Assembly: GCA_030632405.1 (NCBI GenBank)
Contig: DAOVUU010000133.1
Location: 1-6,791 of the forward strand
Reading direction: 5' to 3'
Length of the DNA stretch: 6,791 nt
Origin: Desulfobulbaceae bacterium
GTDB lineage: Bacteria; Desulfobacterota; Desulfobulbia; Desulfobulbales; Desulfocapsaceae
The notes beneath the pieces were generated by a model. The model had not been told where the DNA came from. It searched no databases and saw only the letters and a program-made list of their open reading frames with translations. How positions within the stretch are numbered: the first letter of the stretch is position 1; the number at the start of each line of letters is the position of its first letter. Of the stretch, positions 1 through 6,447 are shown one piece after another. Made by a program: the position numbers and the translations under genes.

Positions 1-1774
1 TACATAATGACGCACACTGGCCGCAATCATTGCAGAGGATTTCATCAATTTTCGAAATCCCCTTCTGCTTCTTCCTGTACTCTCTTTTCTCGACATCCCC
101 TTCTGCAAAGGTTGCCCAGCTTATGGCAGGACAGCCAAGGCGAATACAGGACATACAGCCCACACAATTTTCCTGGTTGGTAAAGTATGATACCGGTTTG
201 CGCTCCGTCATCTCCGGCAGCAGAACACAGGGTGCCTCCGAAATAACAACAGACGGCTCTGTCAGATCAACCGCCTCTTTCAGTATTTTCCTAGTTTCAG
301 GGACTTCATGGGGATTGACTTTGTACACATGTTTAACCCCAACTGCACGGCACAACGCCTCAAGATCAAGCTGGCTGGCCGCTTCCCCTCTTATATTATT
401 GCCGGATGCAGGGTTTTCCTGCTGCCCTGTCATCGCTGTAATACTGTTGTCGAGAATTATCAGAGTAGAGGCTGAGTTATTGTACACACTGTTTATAAGA
501 CCGGTGATGCCTGAGTGAATAAAGGTTGAGTCTCCTATAACAGAGACAATCTTATCATGGCCGCCATCTCCTATGGCCTTAGCCATGCCATGTGCTATTG
601 AGACGGAAGCCCCCATGCAGACGCATGAGTCCATTGATGAGAGGGGAGGCAGAAAACCGAGGGTATAGCAGCCGATATCACCGGAGACAAAAACTTTCAT
701 TCGGGACAGATTAAAGAAAATCCCCCTGTGAGGGCAGCCGGCACACATATTAGGTGGCCGCATTGGCAACTCCACCTCTTCAAACACTTCGACATTCAAC
801 TCCGGAGCAATAGCATTTCTAACGATGGCAGTATTCAACTCGCCCTGACTTGGCACAAGATCTTTGCCTCTGCAGCTGATCCCCATTGCCTTTATATGTG
901 TTTCCAGAAACGGATCGAGCTCCTCCACCACGTACAATTCATCTACCATCCCCGCAAACTTTCTGATCATTTTTTCGGGAAGAGGCCAGCACATACCCAG
1001 CTTAAGAACAGCAGCATCCGGAAAGGCCTCTTTAACATAGAGATACGACACACCGGATGTTATAAACCCTTTTGCAGTATCACCCTCTTCAATTCTATTA
1101 TAATCGGCAGTCTCCGCAATTTCCATGCACCGGTTCATACGTTCTTCCACATAGGCGCGGCGGGCCTTCGCCATGGCGGGCAGCATAACAAGTTTGGCCG
1201 GATTTTTATTAATCCCACCCACCGCAATTTCCCGCCGATCACCTTTTTCAACTACTCCTTTTACATGGGCAATACGGGTAGTAATACGCAGTATTACAGG
1301 TGTATCGAGATCCTCACTCAAATCAAAAGCAACCTTAAGCATCTCTTTTGCTTCAAAAGGTTCGGAAGGTTCCATCATTGGTAATTTGGCGGCAAAACCA
1401 TAATTCCTGTTGTCCTGCTCGTTCTGGGAAGAATGCATTTCCGGATCATCAGCACAGACTATAACAAGACCACCGTTAACCCCAGTATACGAGGCTGTAA
1501 ACAGGGGATCCGCCGCCACATTAAGGCCAACATGCTTCATAGTGGCAAGAGCCCTGGCACCGGCGAACGAGGCACCTATCGCCACTTCAAGACCAACTTT
1601 TTCGTTGGGAGCCCATTCGGTATACACACCATCATAACGGGAAAGATTCTCCATAATCTCCGTTGAGGGTGTTCCCGGATATCCTGACGCTACCTTTACA
1701 CCTGCCTCGTGAGCACCGAGAGCGATTGCTTCATTGCCGGACATCCACAATTTATTTTCATTTTCCTTTACCAC
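1..1774 (-). CDS. iorA: Indolepyruvate:ferredoxin oxidoreductase, alpha subunit (3' end outside window)
   Basis: The encoded enzyme oxidatively decarboxylates aryl pyruvates, chiefly indolepyruvate from tryptophan, to aryl-acetyl-CoA. It uses CoA, TPP and ferredoxin in the cytoplasm of anaerobes. Reading the minus strand gives 591 codons without a stop. The N-terminal Pyr-type TPP domain shows ASGYPGTPSTEI at residues 29-40, NEKVGLE at 57-63 and MKHVGLNVAADP further on. The C-terminal PP domain has MCAGCPHRG at 343-351, DSCVCMGAS at 382-390 and the TPP/Mg motif GDS at 414-416 with LDN at 441-443, followed by TAMTGQQ. A ferredoxin domain begins with C537, C540, C543 and C548-P; its second cluster motif C581, C584, C587, C591 ends at the window edge, so only a short tail should be missing. 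The first usable start is GTG at 1774, because an in-frame TAA lies at 1789-1787. The beta subunit gene iorB is expected next, outside the window. Family assignment is secure; substrate preference is inferred from the family. Confidence 0.95.
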   Translation of the reverse strand, partial: MVKENENKLWMSGNEAIALGAHEAGVKVASGYPGTPSTEIMENLSRYDGVYTEWAPNEKVGLEVAIGASFAGARALATMKHVGLNVAADPLFTASYTGVNGGLVIVCADDPEMHSSQNEQDNRNYGFAAKLPMMEPSEPFEAKEMLKVAFDLSEDLDTPVILRITTRIAHVKGVVEKGDRREIAVGGINKNPAKLVMLPAMAKARRAYVEERMNRCMEIAETADYNRIEEGDTAKGFITSGVSYLYVKEAFPDAAVLKLGMCWPLPEKMIRKFAGMVDELYVVEELDPFLETHIKAMGISCRGKDLVPSQGELNTAIVRNAIAPELNVEVFEEVELPMRPPNMCAGCPHRGIFFNLSRMKVFVSGDIGCYTLGFLPPLSSMDSCVCMGASVSIAHGMAKAIGDGGHDKIVSVIGDSTFIHSGITGLINSVYNNSASTLIILDNSITAMTGQQENPASGNNIRGEAASQLDLEALCRAVGVKHVYKVNPHEVPETRKILKEAVDLTEPSVVISEAPCVLLPEMTERKPVSYFTNQENCVGCMSCIRLGCPAISWATFAEGDVEKREYRKKQKGISKIDEILCNDCGQCASLC

Positions 1775-1779
1775 ATTAT

Positions 1780-1784
1780 CTCCT
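1780..1784 (-). promoter_or_regulatory. Shine-Dalgarno of iorA, deciding a GTG start
   Basis: Read on the minus strand, AGGAG lies 5 nt before GTG at 1774-1772. An ATG overlaps this GTG two bases upstream (1776-1774) but belongs to another frame that stops after ATG TGG TAA, so the ATG cannot start iorA. The next in-frame ATG is codon 11, directly before the conserved SGNEAIALGAHEAG block, and has no comparable ribosome binding site. Confidence 0.75.
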
Positions 1785-1789
1785 GGTTA

Positions 1790-1801
1790 ATTCTATAGAA
1801 T
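1790..1801. repeat. 12-bp perfect palindrome upstream of iorA
   Basis: ATTCTATAGAAT reads the same on both strands and ends 5 nt from the AGGAG of iorA. It sits where a repressor could block transcription or where the leader could pair with itself. It may also be chance in AT-rich DNA; no regulator family is implied by the sequence alone. Confidence 0.35.
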
Positions 1802-1982
1802 ACGTTCACATATTCATGCCTGAAGGGCTAGTCTTTGTCATTTGTCAAAATAACCGTGAATGTTACTCTGAAACTCGCTCGCGAGGCAAGTATTTTTATA
1901 ACAAACCAACCAAATTCGTGTTTATCCAACAATTACTCATACCCGTTTTCGAAAAAATACTCTTTTCTGCGAACGCTTTGCT

Positions 1983-2011
1983 TTGACAACAAAGAGGCCA
2001 CCATTTATTAT
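1983..2011 (+). promoter_or_regulatory. Sigma70-type promoter toward the CBS-ACT gene
   Basis: A perfect -35 box TTGACA (1983-1988) is followed after exactly 17 nt by TATTAT (2006-2011), one mismatch from the consensus -10. Transcription would begin near 2018 and give a leader of about 185 nt before the ATG at 2202. That leader would contain the heptad fold-back at 2084-2146. No better promoter was seen closer to the gene. Confidence 0.65.
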
Positions 2012-2083
2012 ATAGAGACAGAAAAAATACATTTTCAGTCATCATATTTTCACAAATACTATAGCGTGATACCCGCAACCGAA

Positions 2084-2146
2084 AGTTATCAGTTTTCAGT
2101 GTGCAGCTATCAGTTACAGACAACTGCACACTGAGAACTGACAACT
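2084..2146. repeat. Nine-heptad inverted repeat (AGTT-type)
   Basis: The 63 bp divide exactly into nine 7-mers. The first five read forward and match AGTTNNC loosely (AGTTATC, AGTTTTC, AGTGTGC, AGCTATC, AGTTACA). The last four are reverse complements of the same type (GACAACT, GCACACT, GAGAACT, GACAACT). Heptads 1-4 pair with heptads 9-6, giving a 28-position stem with 24 Watson-Crick pairs, one G-U and three mismatches, and heptad 5 as a 7-nt loop. It lies inside the predicted leader of the CBS-ACT gene. No T-run follows, so it is not a standard terminator. The heptad register resembles the short tandem heptamer repeats known from cyanobacterial genomes; that likeness is from memory. Confidence 0.85.
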
Positions 2147-2201
2147 ATAAATACATACTTAGACAGCTCTTTATACCCCTTCCCAATGGAGGCAGTGCAC
2201 C

Positions 2202-2882
2202 ATGTATATTGGAAGAATCATGCATACCGATTTAATCACAGTGTCCCCTGCAACCTCTCTTGCCCATGCCCAGGAACTGACAGAAAAACATTCAATTGAT
2301 CATCTTCTCGTAATCGATGACAAAAAGAAACTTGCCGGTATCATATCTGACAGGGATTTGAAACGATACTGGGCCTCACCGGCAACAACTCTCAGTACCC
2401 ATGAGTTAAATTATCTGCTTGAGAAAGTGACTGTGGATATGATCATGATCAGAAGCGTGGTAACAGTTTCCACCTCCACAACAATAGAACGTGCAGCCTA
2501 TATCCTGCAGCAGCACAGAATAAATGCGCTGCCGGTCATGGAAAATGATGAACTCGTTGGCATAATTACCAGCACAGATGTCATGGCAGTTCTGTTTGAA
2601 GCAATCGGTATCAGTGATGACAGCGCCAGGCTTGGAGTTTTTGTAAGCGACAATATTGGACAGCTGCAGAAAGTCACGGGTGTGCTTGAGACAGCAGGAA
2701 TTAACATTCAAAGTTTACTCTGCTGGCCGGAAAGAAAATATCCGGGCATCTCCCAGATGGTTTTCAGAGTAGCCGCCCAAGACGGTGATACCGCCATTCG
2801 GACTCTGCAGGAGAATGGTATTAAGGTAAAACTGCAGTATGAAAAAGACATTACCCCCTTTCTTCCGGAGGGCACTGTATAA
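2202..2882 (+). CDS. CBS-CBS-ACT domain protein (AcuB-like)
   Basis: This 226-residue soluble protein has no enzyme domain and looks like a stand-alone ligand sensor. CBS domain 1 covers about residues 4-55 and ends in GIISDRDLKR (46-55). CBS domain 2 covers about 79-130 and ends in GIITSTDVMA (120-129). A C-terminal ACT domain spans about 142-213, with the typical IGQL-x3-TGVLETAGINIQSL stretch around 152-172. The same order and length occur in Bacillus AcuB, named for acetoin utilisation, but the biochemical role of AcuB-like proteins is poorly defined. CBS pairs commonly bind adenine nucleotides and ACT domains commonly bind amino acids, so a regulatory role is inferred. The start is supported by TGGAGG at 2187-2192, 9 nt before the ATG. 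It is divergent from iorA and convergent with glgP. Domain calls are firm; partner and ligand are unknown. Confidence 0.92.
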   Translation: MYIGRIMHTDLITVSPATSLAHAQELTEKHSIDHLLVIDDKKKLAGIISDRDLKRYWASPATTLSTHELNYLLEKVTVDMIMIRSVVTVSTSTTIERAAYILQQHRINALPVMENDELVGIITSTDVMAVLFEAIGISDDSARLGVFVSDNIGQLQKVTGVLETAGINIQSLLCWPERKYPGISQMVFRVAAQDGDTAIRTLQENGIKVKLQYEKDITPFLPEGTV

Positions 2883-2886
2883 TTAA

Positions 2887-2924
2887 GGTGGCGCCGAAGA
2901 TTAAATTCTTACTCGGCCGCCACC
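2887..2924. terminator. Hairpin between convergent genes, likely bidirectional terminator
   Basis: GGTGGCGCCGA (2887-2897) pairs with TCGGCCGCCACC (2913-2924) over 11 bp with one bulged base, and AAGA/TCTT in the loop can extend the stem. It starts 4 nt after the CBS-ACT stop codon, where a terminator is expected. The T-rich tract after it is poor on the plus strand and only TTAATTATA on the minus strand, so its efficiency as an intrinsic terminator is uncertain. Confidence 0.6.
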
Positions 2925-2926
2925 TA

Positions 2927-2968
2927 TTAGCTGTTAACTTTTAACTGTTAACTCTCAACTCTTAATTG
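2927..2968. repeat. Six-heptad tandem array overlapping the glgP stop codon
   Basis: Six consecutive 7-mers, TTAGCTG, TTAACTT, TTAACTG, TTAACTC, TCAACTC and TTAATTG, fill 42 bp with no gap. On the minus strand they read as CAGTTAA-type units, the same AGTT core as the array at 2084-2146. The last unit covers part of the final Asn codon and the TAA stop of glgP (2964-2962). All six units point the same way, so there is no strong fold-back. Confidence 0.8.
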
Positions 2969-5469
2969 CTTTCCCCCACCGGTACCCCCCAGATCTCCTC
3001 AGCATACTGTTTTATAGTACGATCAGTCGAGAATTTCCCCATTCGCGCAACATTGAGTATTGCCATTCTCGTCCAACTTTCCTGATCAAGAAACATATCA
3101 CTGACCCGGTTCTGACACTCGATATACGATTCAAGGTCGAGCAGGAGCAGATATGGATCCTGTTTATCCATCAAACTTTCTACCAGGGGCTGAAACAGTG
3201 ACTCATCTCCATTACTGAAACACCCATCGCTGAGTGCCTCAATTACATCCTTTATCTTCTTATTTCCCTCACAAATCTGGAGAGGCGTCCTGCTCACATT
3301 TTTCCTTTCAAACTCCGCTTCATCAGAAGTCATACCAAAGATAAAGATATTCTCTTCCCCCACCTCTTCACGGATCTCTATATTCGCCCCGTCGAGGGTA
3401 CCTATGGTCAGAGCTCCGTTAAGTGAAAACTTCATATTCCCTGTGCCGGAAGCTTCTGTACCCGCAGTGGATATCTGCTCCGACAGATCTGCAGCAGGTA
3501 TGATAATCTCCGCCTGAGAAACATTATAATTGGGTAAAAAGACCACTTTCAGCTTATCCTTTACCCTCGGATCATTGTTGACAACCTCGGAAATTGATGT
3601 GATTAGCTTGATTATTAACTTTGCCCTCCAATATGAAGGTGCCGCCTTACCGGCAAACACGGCTGTCCTCGGGGCCGCGTGATCCGCTTCACCTCGTATT
3701 ATCCGATGATAGAAATGGATAAGATGAAGTGCATTCAGCAGCTGGCGTTTATATTCATGTATACGCTTCACCTGAATATCAAACATCGAATCAGGGTTGA
3801 CCGCCACCCCGCTCATTTTGTTAATATAGTCCCCAAGAGCACCTTTGTTATCCAGTTTTATCCGGCGCCATTTTGTACAAAATGCAGGGTCAACCGCCAA
3901 CGGTTCAAGCCCGCGCAACTGATCGAGATCGGTAATCCAGCCGAAGCCCAGATGACTGCTGATCAGGTCAGCCAGTTCAGGATTCACATCAAGCAGCCAT
4001 CGTCTGGGGGTGATACCATTTGTTTTTGAGTTAAATTTTCCCGGAAAAAATCTATGAAAATCTGGGAAAATCCGGTCTTTGAGAAGCTGCGAATGCAGTT
4101 CTGCAACACCATTTACAGAATGGCTGCCGATAATCGCCAGATGAGCCATCCTCACCATTTTCACAGGTCCCTCTTCAATAATAGAGAGATCACGTATTTT
4201 TCTCTCATTACCGGGAAAGTTCTCTGCCAGTTCAGTGAGGAATCGACGATTGATCTCATAAATAATCTGTAGATGACGGGGCAAGACTCTTCCCATCATA
4301 TCTACAGTCCAGCGCTCCAGGGCCTCGGGCATAAGAGTGTGATTTGTGTAGGCAAAGGTATTCACTGTGATATTCCACGCCTCTTCCCAGCCTATCCCTT
4401 CCAGATCAAGGAGCAGGCGCATAAGTTCAGGAATAGCAATAGCCGGATGAGTATCATTGAGCTGAACGGCAACGAGATCAGTGAATTTATCGAAGGTATC
4501 GTGTTTTTTCTTGTATCTCCTCATAATGTCCTGAAAGGTTGCGGCAACAAAAAAGTACTGCTGCTTAAGCCGCAATTCCTGTCCTGCATAATTATGATCC
4601 GGTGGATAGAGTACCTTGGAGATAGTCTCAGAACTCACTTTCGATTGAACTGCTCCTATATAATCTCCCCGGCTGAAATCTTTTAAATCAAGTTCTCTCG
4701 AAGACTGGGCCGACCAGAGGCGCATATTTATTACATGATCGTTCCGGTATCCCGGCACCATGATATCAGAGGCTCTGGCCTTGACATCTTTAGTGTTCAC
4801 CCATCTTGCCCTGTAATTTCCGTTTTCATCCTGATAACTTGTCACATTACCGAAAAACTGTATATTGAAGAGGGGCAGGGATCGTTCAAATTCCCATGGA
4901 GTGCCGTCTGCCAGCCAGTTATCCGGGCCCTCCACCTGATATCCGTCAATCAACTGCTGGAAAAAGAGACCATATTCGTATCGTATACCATATCCGTATG
5001 CGGGGATTTTGAGTGTGGCAATCGAATCCATAAAGCAGGCTGCCAGACGTCCAAGACCACCATTTCCAAGAGCTGCATCCTCCTCCTGATCACGTATTTC
5101 AGCCATATCAAAGCCAAGGTCCTCCACAGCCTTCTTGGCAGCTTCCAACATACCGAGATTAGTCATGCTGTTACCAAGAGAACGGCCGATCAAAAACTCA
5201 AGAGAAAGATAGTAGACTCTTTTCTTCTCTTTGGCGTAAAACGTTTTCTGGGTAGATATCCATTTTTCCACCATTATATCCCGCATCGTATAGGCAAGTG
5301 CTTTATACACATCTTTTGCTCCGGATCGCTCCGGATCGCGGCCTTGAAAGCTCATAAGATGATGAATGATATGATCCCTTATGGCTTTTACTGTTGCAGG
5401 GGAATGCAGTTCAGACGGAAGACCACTCTTCTGTCCGGTTTGCGACTCTACTTTTTCCAATACCTTCAT
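2962..5469 (-). CDS. glgP: Glycogen/maltodextrin phosphorylase
   Basis: The enzyme (GT35 family) cleaves alpha-1,4-glucan chains with phosphate, releasing glucose-1-phosphate in the cytoplasm. The 835 residues match the usual family length. Visible landmarks are GNGGLGRLAACF (135-146), NDTHPAIAIPEL (338-349), TNHTLMPEALERW (375-387), NGITPRRW (484-491), VKRIHEYKRQ (567-576) and the PLP signature EASGTGNMK (672-680) with the Schiff-base lysine at K680. H377, K568, R569, K574 and K680 fall at the same numbers as in rabbit muscle phosphorylase. I start it at ATG 5469, not at an in-frame ATG at 5526, because GGGAGGGAGG directly precedes 5469 and the extra 19 residues are unlike the family. It stands alone, with no other glycogen gene in view, and is convergent with the CBS-ACT gene. 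No damage or frameshift is visible. Whether it prefers glycogen or maltodextrin cannot be told from sequence. Confidence 0.97.
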   Translation of the reverse strand: MKVLEKVESQTGQKSGLPSELHSPATVKAIRDHIIHHLMSFQGRDPERSGAKDVYKALAYTMRDIMVEKWISTQKTFYAKEKKRVYYLSLEFLIGRSLGNSMTNLGMLEAAKKAVEDLGFDMAEIRDQEEDAALGNGGLGRLAACFMDSIATLKIPAYGYGIRYEYGLFFQQLIDGYQVEGPDNWLADGTPWEFERSLPLFNIQFFGNVTSYQDENGNYRARWVNTKDVKARASDIMVPGYRNDHVINMRLWSAQSSRELDLKDFSRGDYIGAVQSKVSSETISKVLYPPDHNYAGQELRLKQQYFFVAATFQDIMRRYKKKHDTFDKFTDLVAVQLNDTHPAIAIPELMRLLLDLEGIGWEEAWNITVNTFAYTNHTLMPEALERWTVDMMGRVLPRHLQIIYEINRRFLTELAENFPGNERKIRDLSIIEEGPVKMVRMAHLAIIGSHSVNGVAELHSQLLKDRIFPDFHRFFPGKFNSKTNGITPRRWLLDVNPELADLISSHLGFGWITDLDQLRGLEPLAVDPAFCTKWRRIKLDNKGALGDYINKMSGVAVNPDSMFDIQVKRIHEYKRQLLNALHLIHFYHRIIRGEADHAAPRTAVFAGKAAPSYWRAKLIIKLITSISEVVNNDPRVKDKLKVVFLPNYNVSQAEIIIPAADLSEQISTAGTEASGTGNMKFSLNGALTIGTLDGANIEIREEVGEENIFIFGMTSDEAEFERKNVSRTPLQICEGNKKIKDVIEALSDGCFSNGDESLFQPLVESLMDKQDPYLLLLDLESYIECQNRVSDMFLDQESWTRMAILNVARMGKFSTDRTIKQYAEEIWGVPVGESN

Positions 5470-5472
5470 GTT

Positions 5473-5482
5473 CCTCCCTCCC
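5473..5482 (-). promoter_or_regulatory. Strong Shine-Dalgarno deciding the glgP start
   Basis: On the minus strand GGGAGGGAGG lies just before ATG 5469. Its upstream GGGAGG is 7 nt and its downstream GAGG 3 nt from the start codon. An upstream in-frame ATG at 5526 has no such site and would place this purine tract inside the coding region, so the shorter protein is preferred. Confidence 0.85.
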
Positions 5483-5693
5483 GGGAAGTGATTTTTTTGT
5501 TTCGATTTTTTAAAATAAAACACCACCTCTGGACAAACGGTTCAGGTGGATATACCTATTCTAGTAAGTGCTTATCTAAAACAATATGGGGTTGAATATA
5601 ACAACGAAGCAGATATTGGCTACTATCTCTTTTGGCAGGTTTCCATAATAGTTTAACAAATAGTCCTCTTTTAGTGTGAACATGAGTTTTTCA

Positions 5694-5722
5694 TTGAAGA
5701 CAAGACCACGCTGTAGTATATC
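5694..5722 (+). promoter_or_regulatory. Possible sigma70-type promoter for the TPR-metY unit
   Basis: TTGAAG (5694-5699) and TATATC (5717-5722) are 17 nt apart, each matching four of six consensus bases. Transcription would start about 80 nt before the TPR start codon. This is weak evidence in AT-rich DNA. Confidence 0.35.
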
Positions 5723-5806
5723 GGATTTTAACTGTTTCATCCGGCATCATAAAAAACTGTTCTCTATTCTCCCGACAGCCCCCAACATTGCAGCAAGAGG
5801 TAATTC

Positions 5807-6409
5807 ATGGCAGCCAGCAAAGCAAAGCAGAAAAATCAGACACCTGTAGTAACCTATTTTATTATTTTTATCCTTGGATTTTTGACAGGTGTCGGATTCA
5901 CAATATACAAAACAGCTGGAACCGTTTCCGACACTGCTGTGACCAGCAGCAATCAGACCACTCAGAATGAAGAGACACACCAGGTTATCCTTGAGCTGAA
6001 GGCAGAGGTGACAGCCAACCCGGACAACTTCCAGGCCTGGAAGCAGCTGGGCAACCAATACTATGACCATAATCAGCCGGCAGAAGCTGTCGGTGCCTAT
6101 ACTAAAGCTCTTGAACTGCATTCAGGAGATGCCAATCTACTTACAGACCTCGGTGTAATGTACCGTAGAATCAAACAACCTCAAAAAGCTATAGAATCTT
6201 TTGATAAAGCAATACAAATGGATCCAGCTCACGAACCGTCCAGGTTTAATAAAGGAATTGTACTGCACTACGATCTGAATAAACCTGACGATGCAATCGC
6301 CAGCTGGGAAGAACTTCTCAGGATTAACCCACAGGCCCGCACCGCAGGTGGAGAACCCATTCAAGACTTTATAGCAAAAATCAAAGATCAGTCGGCTGCT
6401 AAGCAGTAG
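5807..6409 (+). CDS. Membrane-anchored TPR protein
   Basis: This 200-residue protein has a short basic N-terminus ([10 protein letters not shown]) and one hydrophobic helix at about residues 14-34, [21 protein letters not shown], which reads as a signal anchor. A polar Ser/Thr/Gln-rich linker follows (about 38-58). Three TPR units then run at about 74-107, 108-141 and 142-176, with typical features such as [22 protein letters not shown] and [12 protein letters not shown]. The repeats would face the periplasm if the positive-inside rule holds. TPRs bind other proteins, so a scaffold role is likely, but no partner can be named. It resembles small anchored TPR proteins of the NrfG/CcmI type without being clearly one of them. 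AAGAGG at 5795-5800 supports the ATG, 6 nt away. Its stop is 38 nt before metY, suggesting one transcript. Confidence 0.88.
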   Translation: MAASKAKQKNQTPVVTYFIIFILGFLTGVGFTIYKTAGTVSDTAVTSSNQTTQNEETHQVILELKAEVTANPDNFQAWKQLGNQYYDHNQPAEAVGAYTKALELHSGDANLLTDLGVMYRRIKQPQKAIESFDKAIQMDPAHEPSRFNKGIVLHYDLNKPDDAIASWEELLRINPQARTAGGEPIQDFIAKIKDQSAAKQ

Positions 6410-6447
6410 CTGTCTTTATTTTGAAAAATGAACAAACAGGAGAAACT

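Larger units (their letters stand above)
1775..2201. other. Divergent intergenic region between iorA and the CBS-ACT gene
   Basis: This 427-nt, AT-rich stretch separates two divergent genes. It holds a 12-bp perfect palindrome just upstream of the iorA ribosome binding site (1790-1801), a tandem TTTGTCA repeat around 1834-1847, a rightward sigma70-type promoter (1983-2011) and a nine-heptad inverted repeat (2084-2146). I found no convincing leftward promoter for iorA. A TTGACA exists on the minus strand near 1842-1847 but has no good -10 at the usual distance. Short open frames in both directions across it have no recognisable protein content or ribosome binding sites. Confidence 0.8.
5470..5806. 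other. Divergent intergenic region between glgP and the TPR gene
   Basis: This 337-nt AT-rich region must carry the promoters of both divergent genes. Rightward, a modest promoter candidate is at 5694-5722. Leftward, several TTGTT and TAGAAT-like boxes occur around 5560-5600 but none has good spacing, so no glgP promoter is called. A 6-bp stem (5523-5528 with 5544-5549) lies in the glgP leader. No RNA gene, riboswitch or convincing small ORF was seen. Confidence 0.75.

Noticed and set aside
728..1384. Open frame of 218 codons on the plus strand
   Set aside because: It lies fully antisense to iorA, whose minus-strand reading is continuous and rich in family motifs. The plus-strand protein is His/Phe/Ile-rich without recognisable domains.
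1878..1885. CTCGCGAG palindrome in the intergenic region
   Set aside because: Eight bases only, with no second copy or suitable spacing to a promoter.
1835..2144. Overlapping short open frames on both strands in the iorA/CBS-ACT gap
   Set aside because: They lack ribosome binding sites, overlap each other, run through the promoter and heptad repeat, and encode no recognisable protein.
5318..5337. Perfect 10-bp tandem repeat (GCTCCGGATC twice) within glgP
   Set aside because: The unit is not a multiple of three, yet the protein keeps family length and sense here (GRDPERSGAKD), so it is most likely coincidental.
5470..5526. Upstream in-frame ATG giving glgP 19 more residues
   Set aside because: The strong ribosome binding site lies just before the ATG at 5469, and the added Lys-rich residues do not resemble phosphorylase N-termini.
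5523..5549. CCACCT/AGGTGG inverted repeat in the glgP leader
   Set aside because: A 6-bp stem around a 15-nt loop is expected by chance; no further pairing supports a riboswitch or operator.
4735..5595. Open frame of 286 codons on the plus strand
   Set aside because: It is antisense to the start of glgP and has no family features; glgP is unambiguous here.
5682..5848. Small plus-strand frame starting MSFSLKTRPR before the TPR gene
   Set aside because: No ribosome binding site, no recognisable content, and it overlaps the well-supported TPR start in another frame.
6395..6420. Short hairpin plus T-rich stretch at the end of the TPR gene
   Set aside because: The stem is only 6 bp with a wobble pair, overlaps the stop codon, and the T-run is interrupted; it is too weak to call a terminator before metY.
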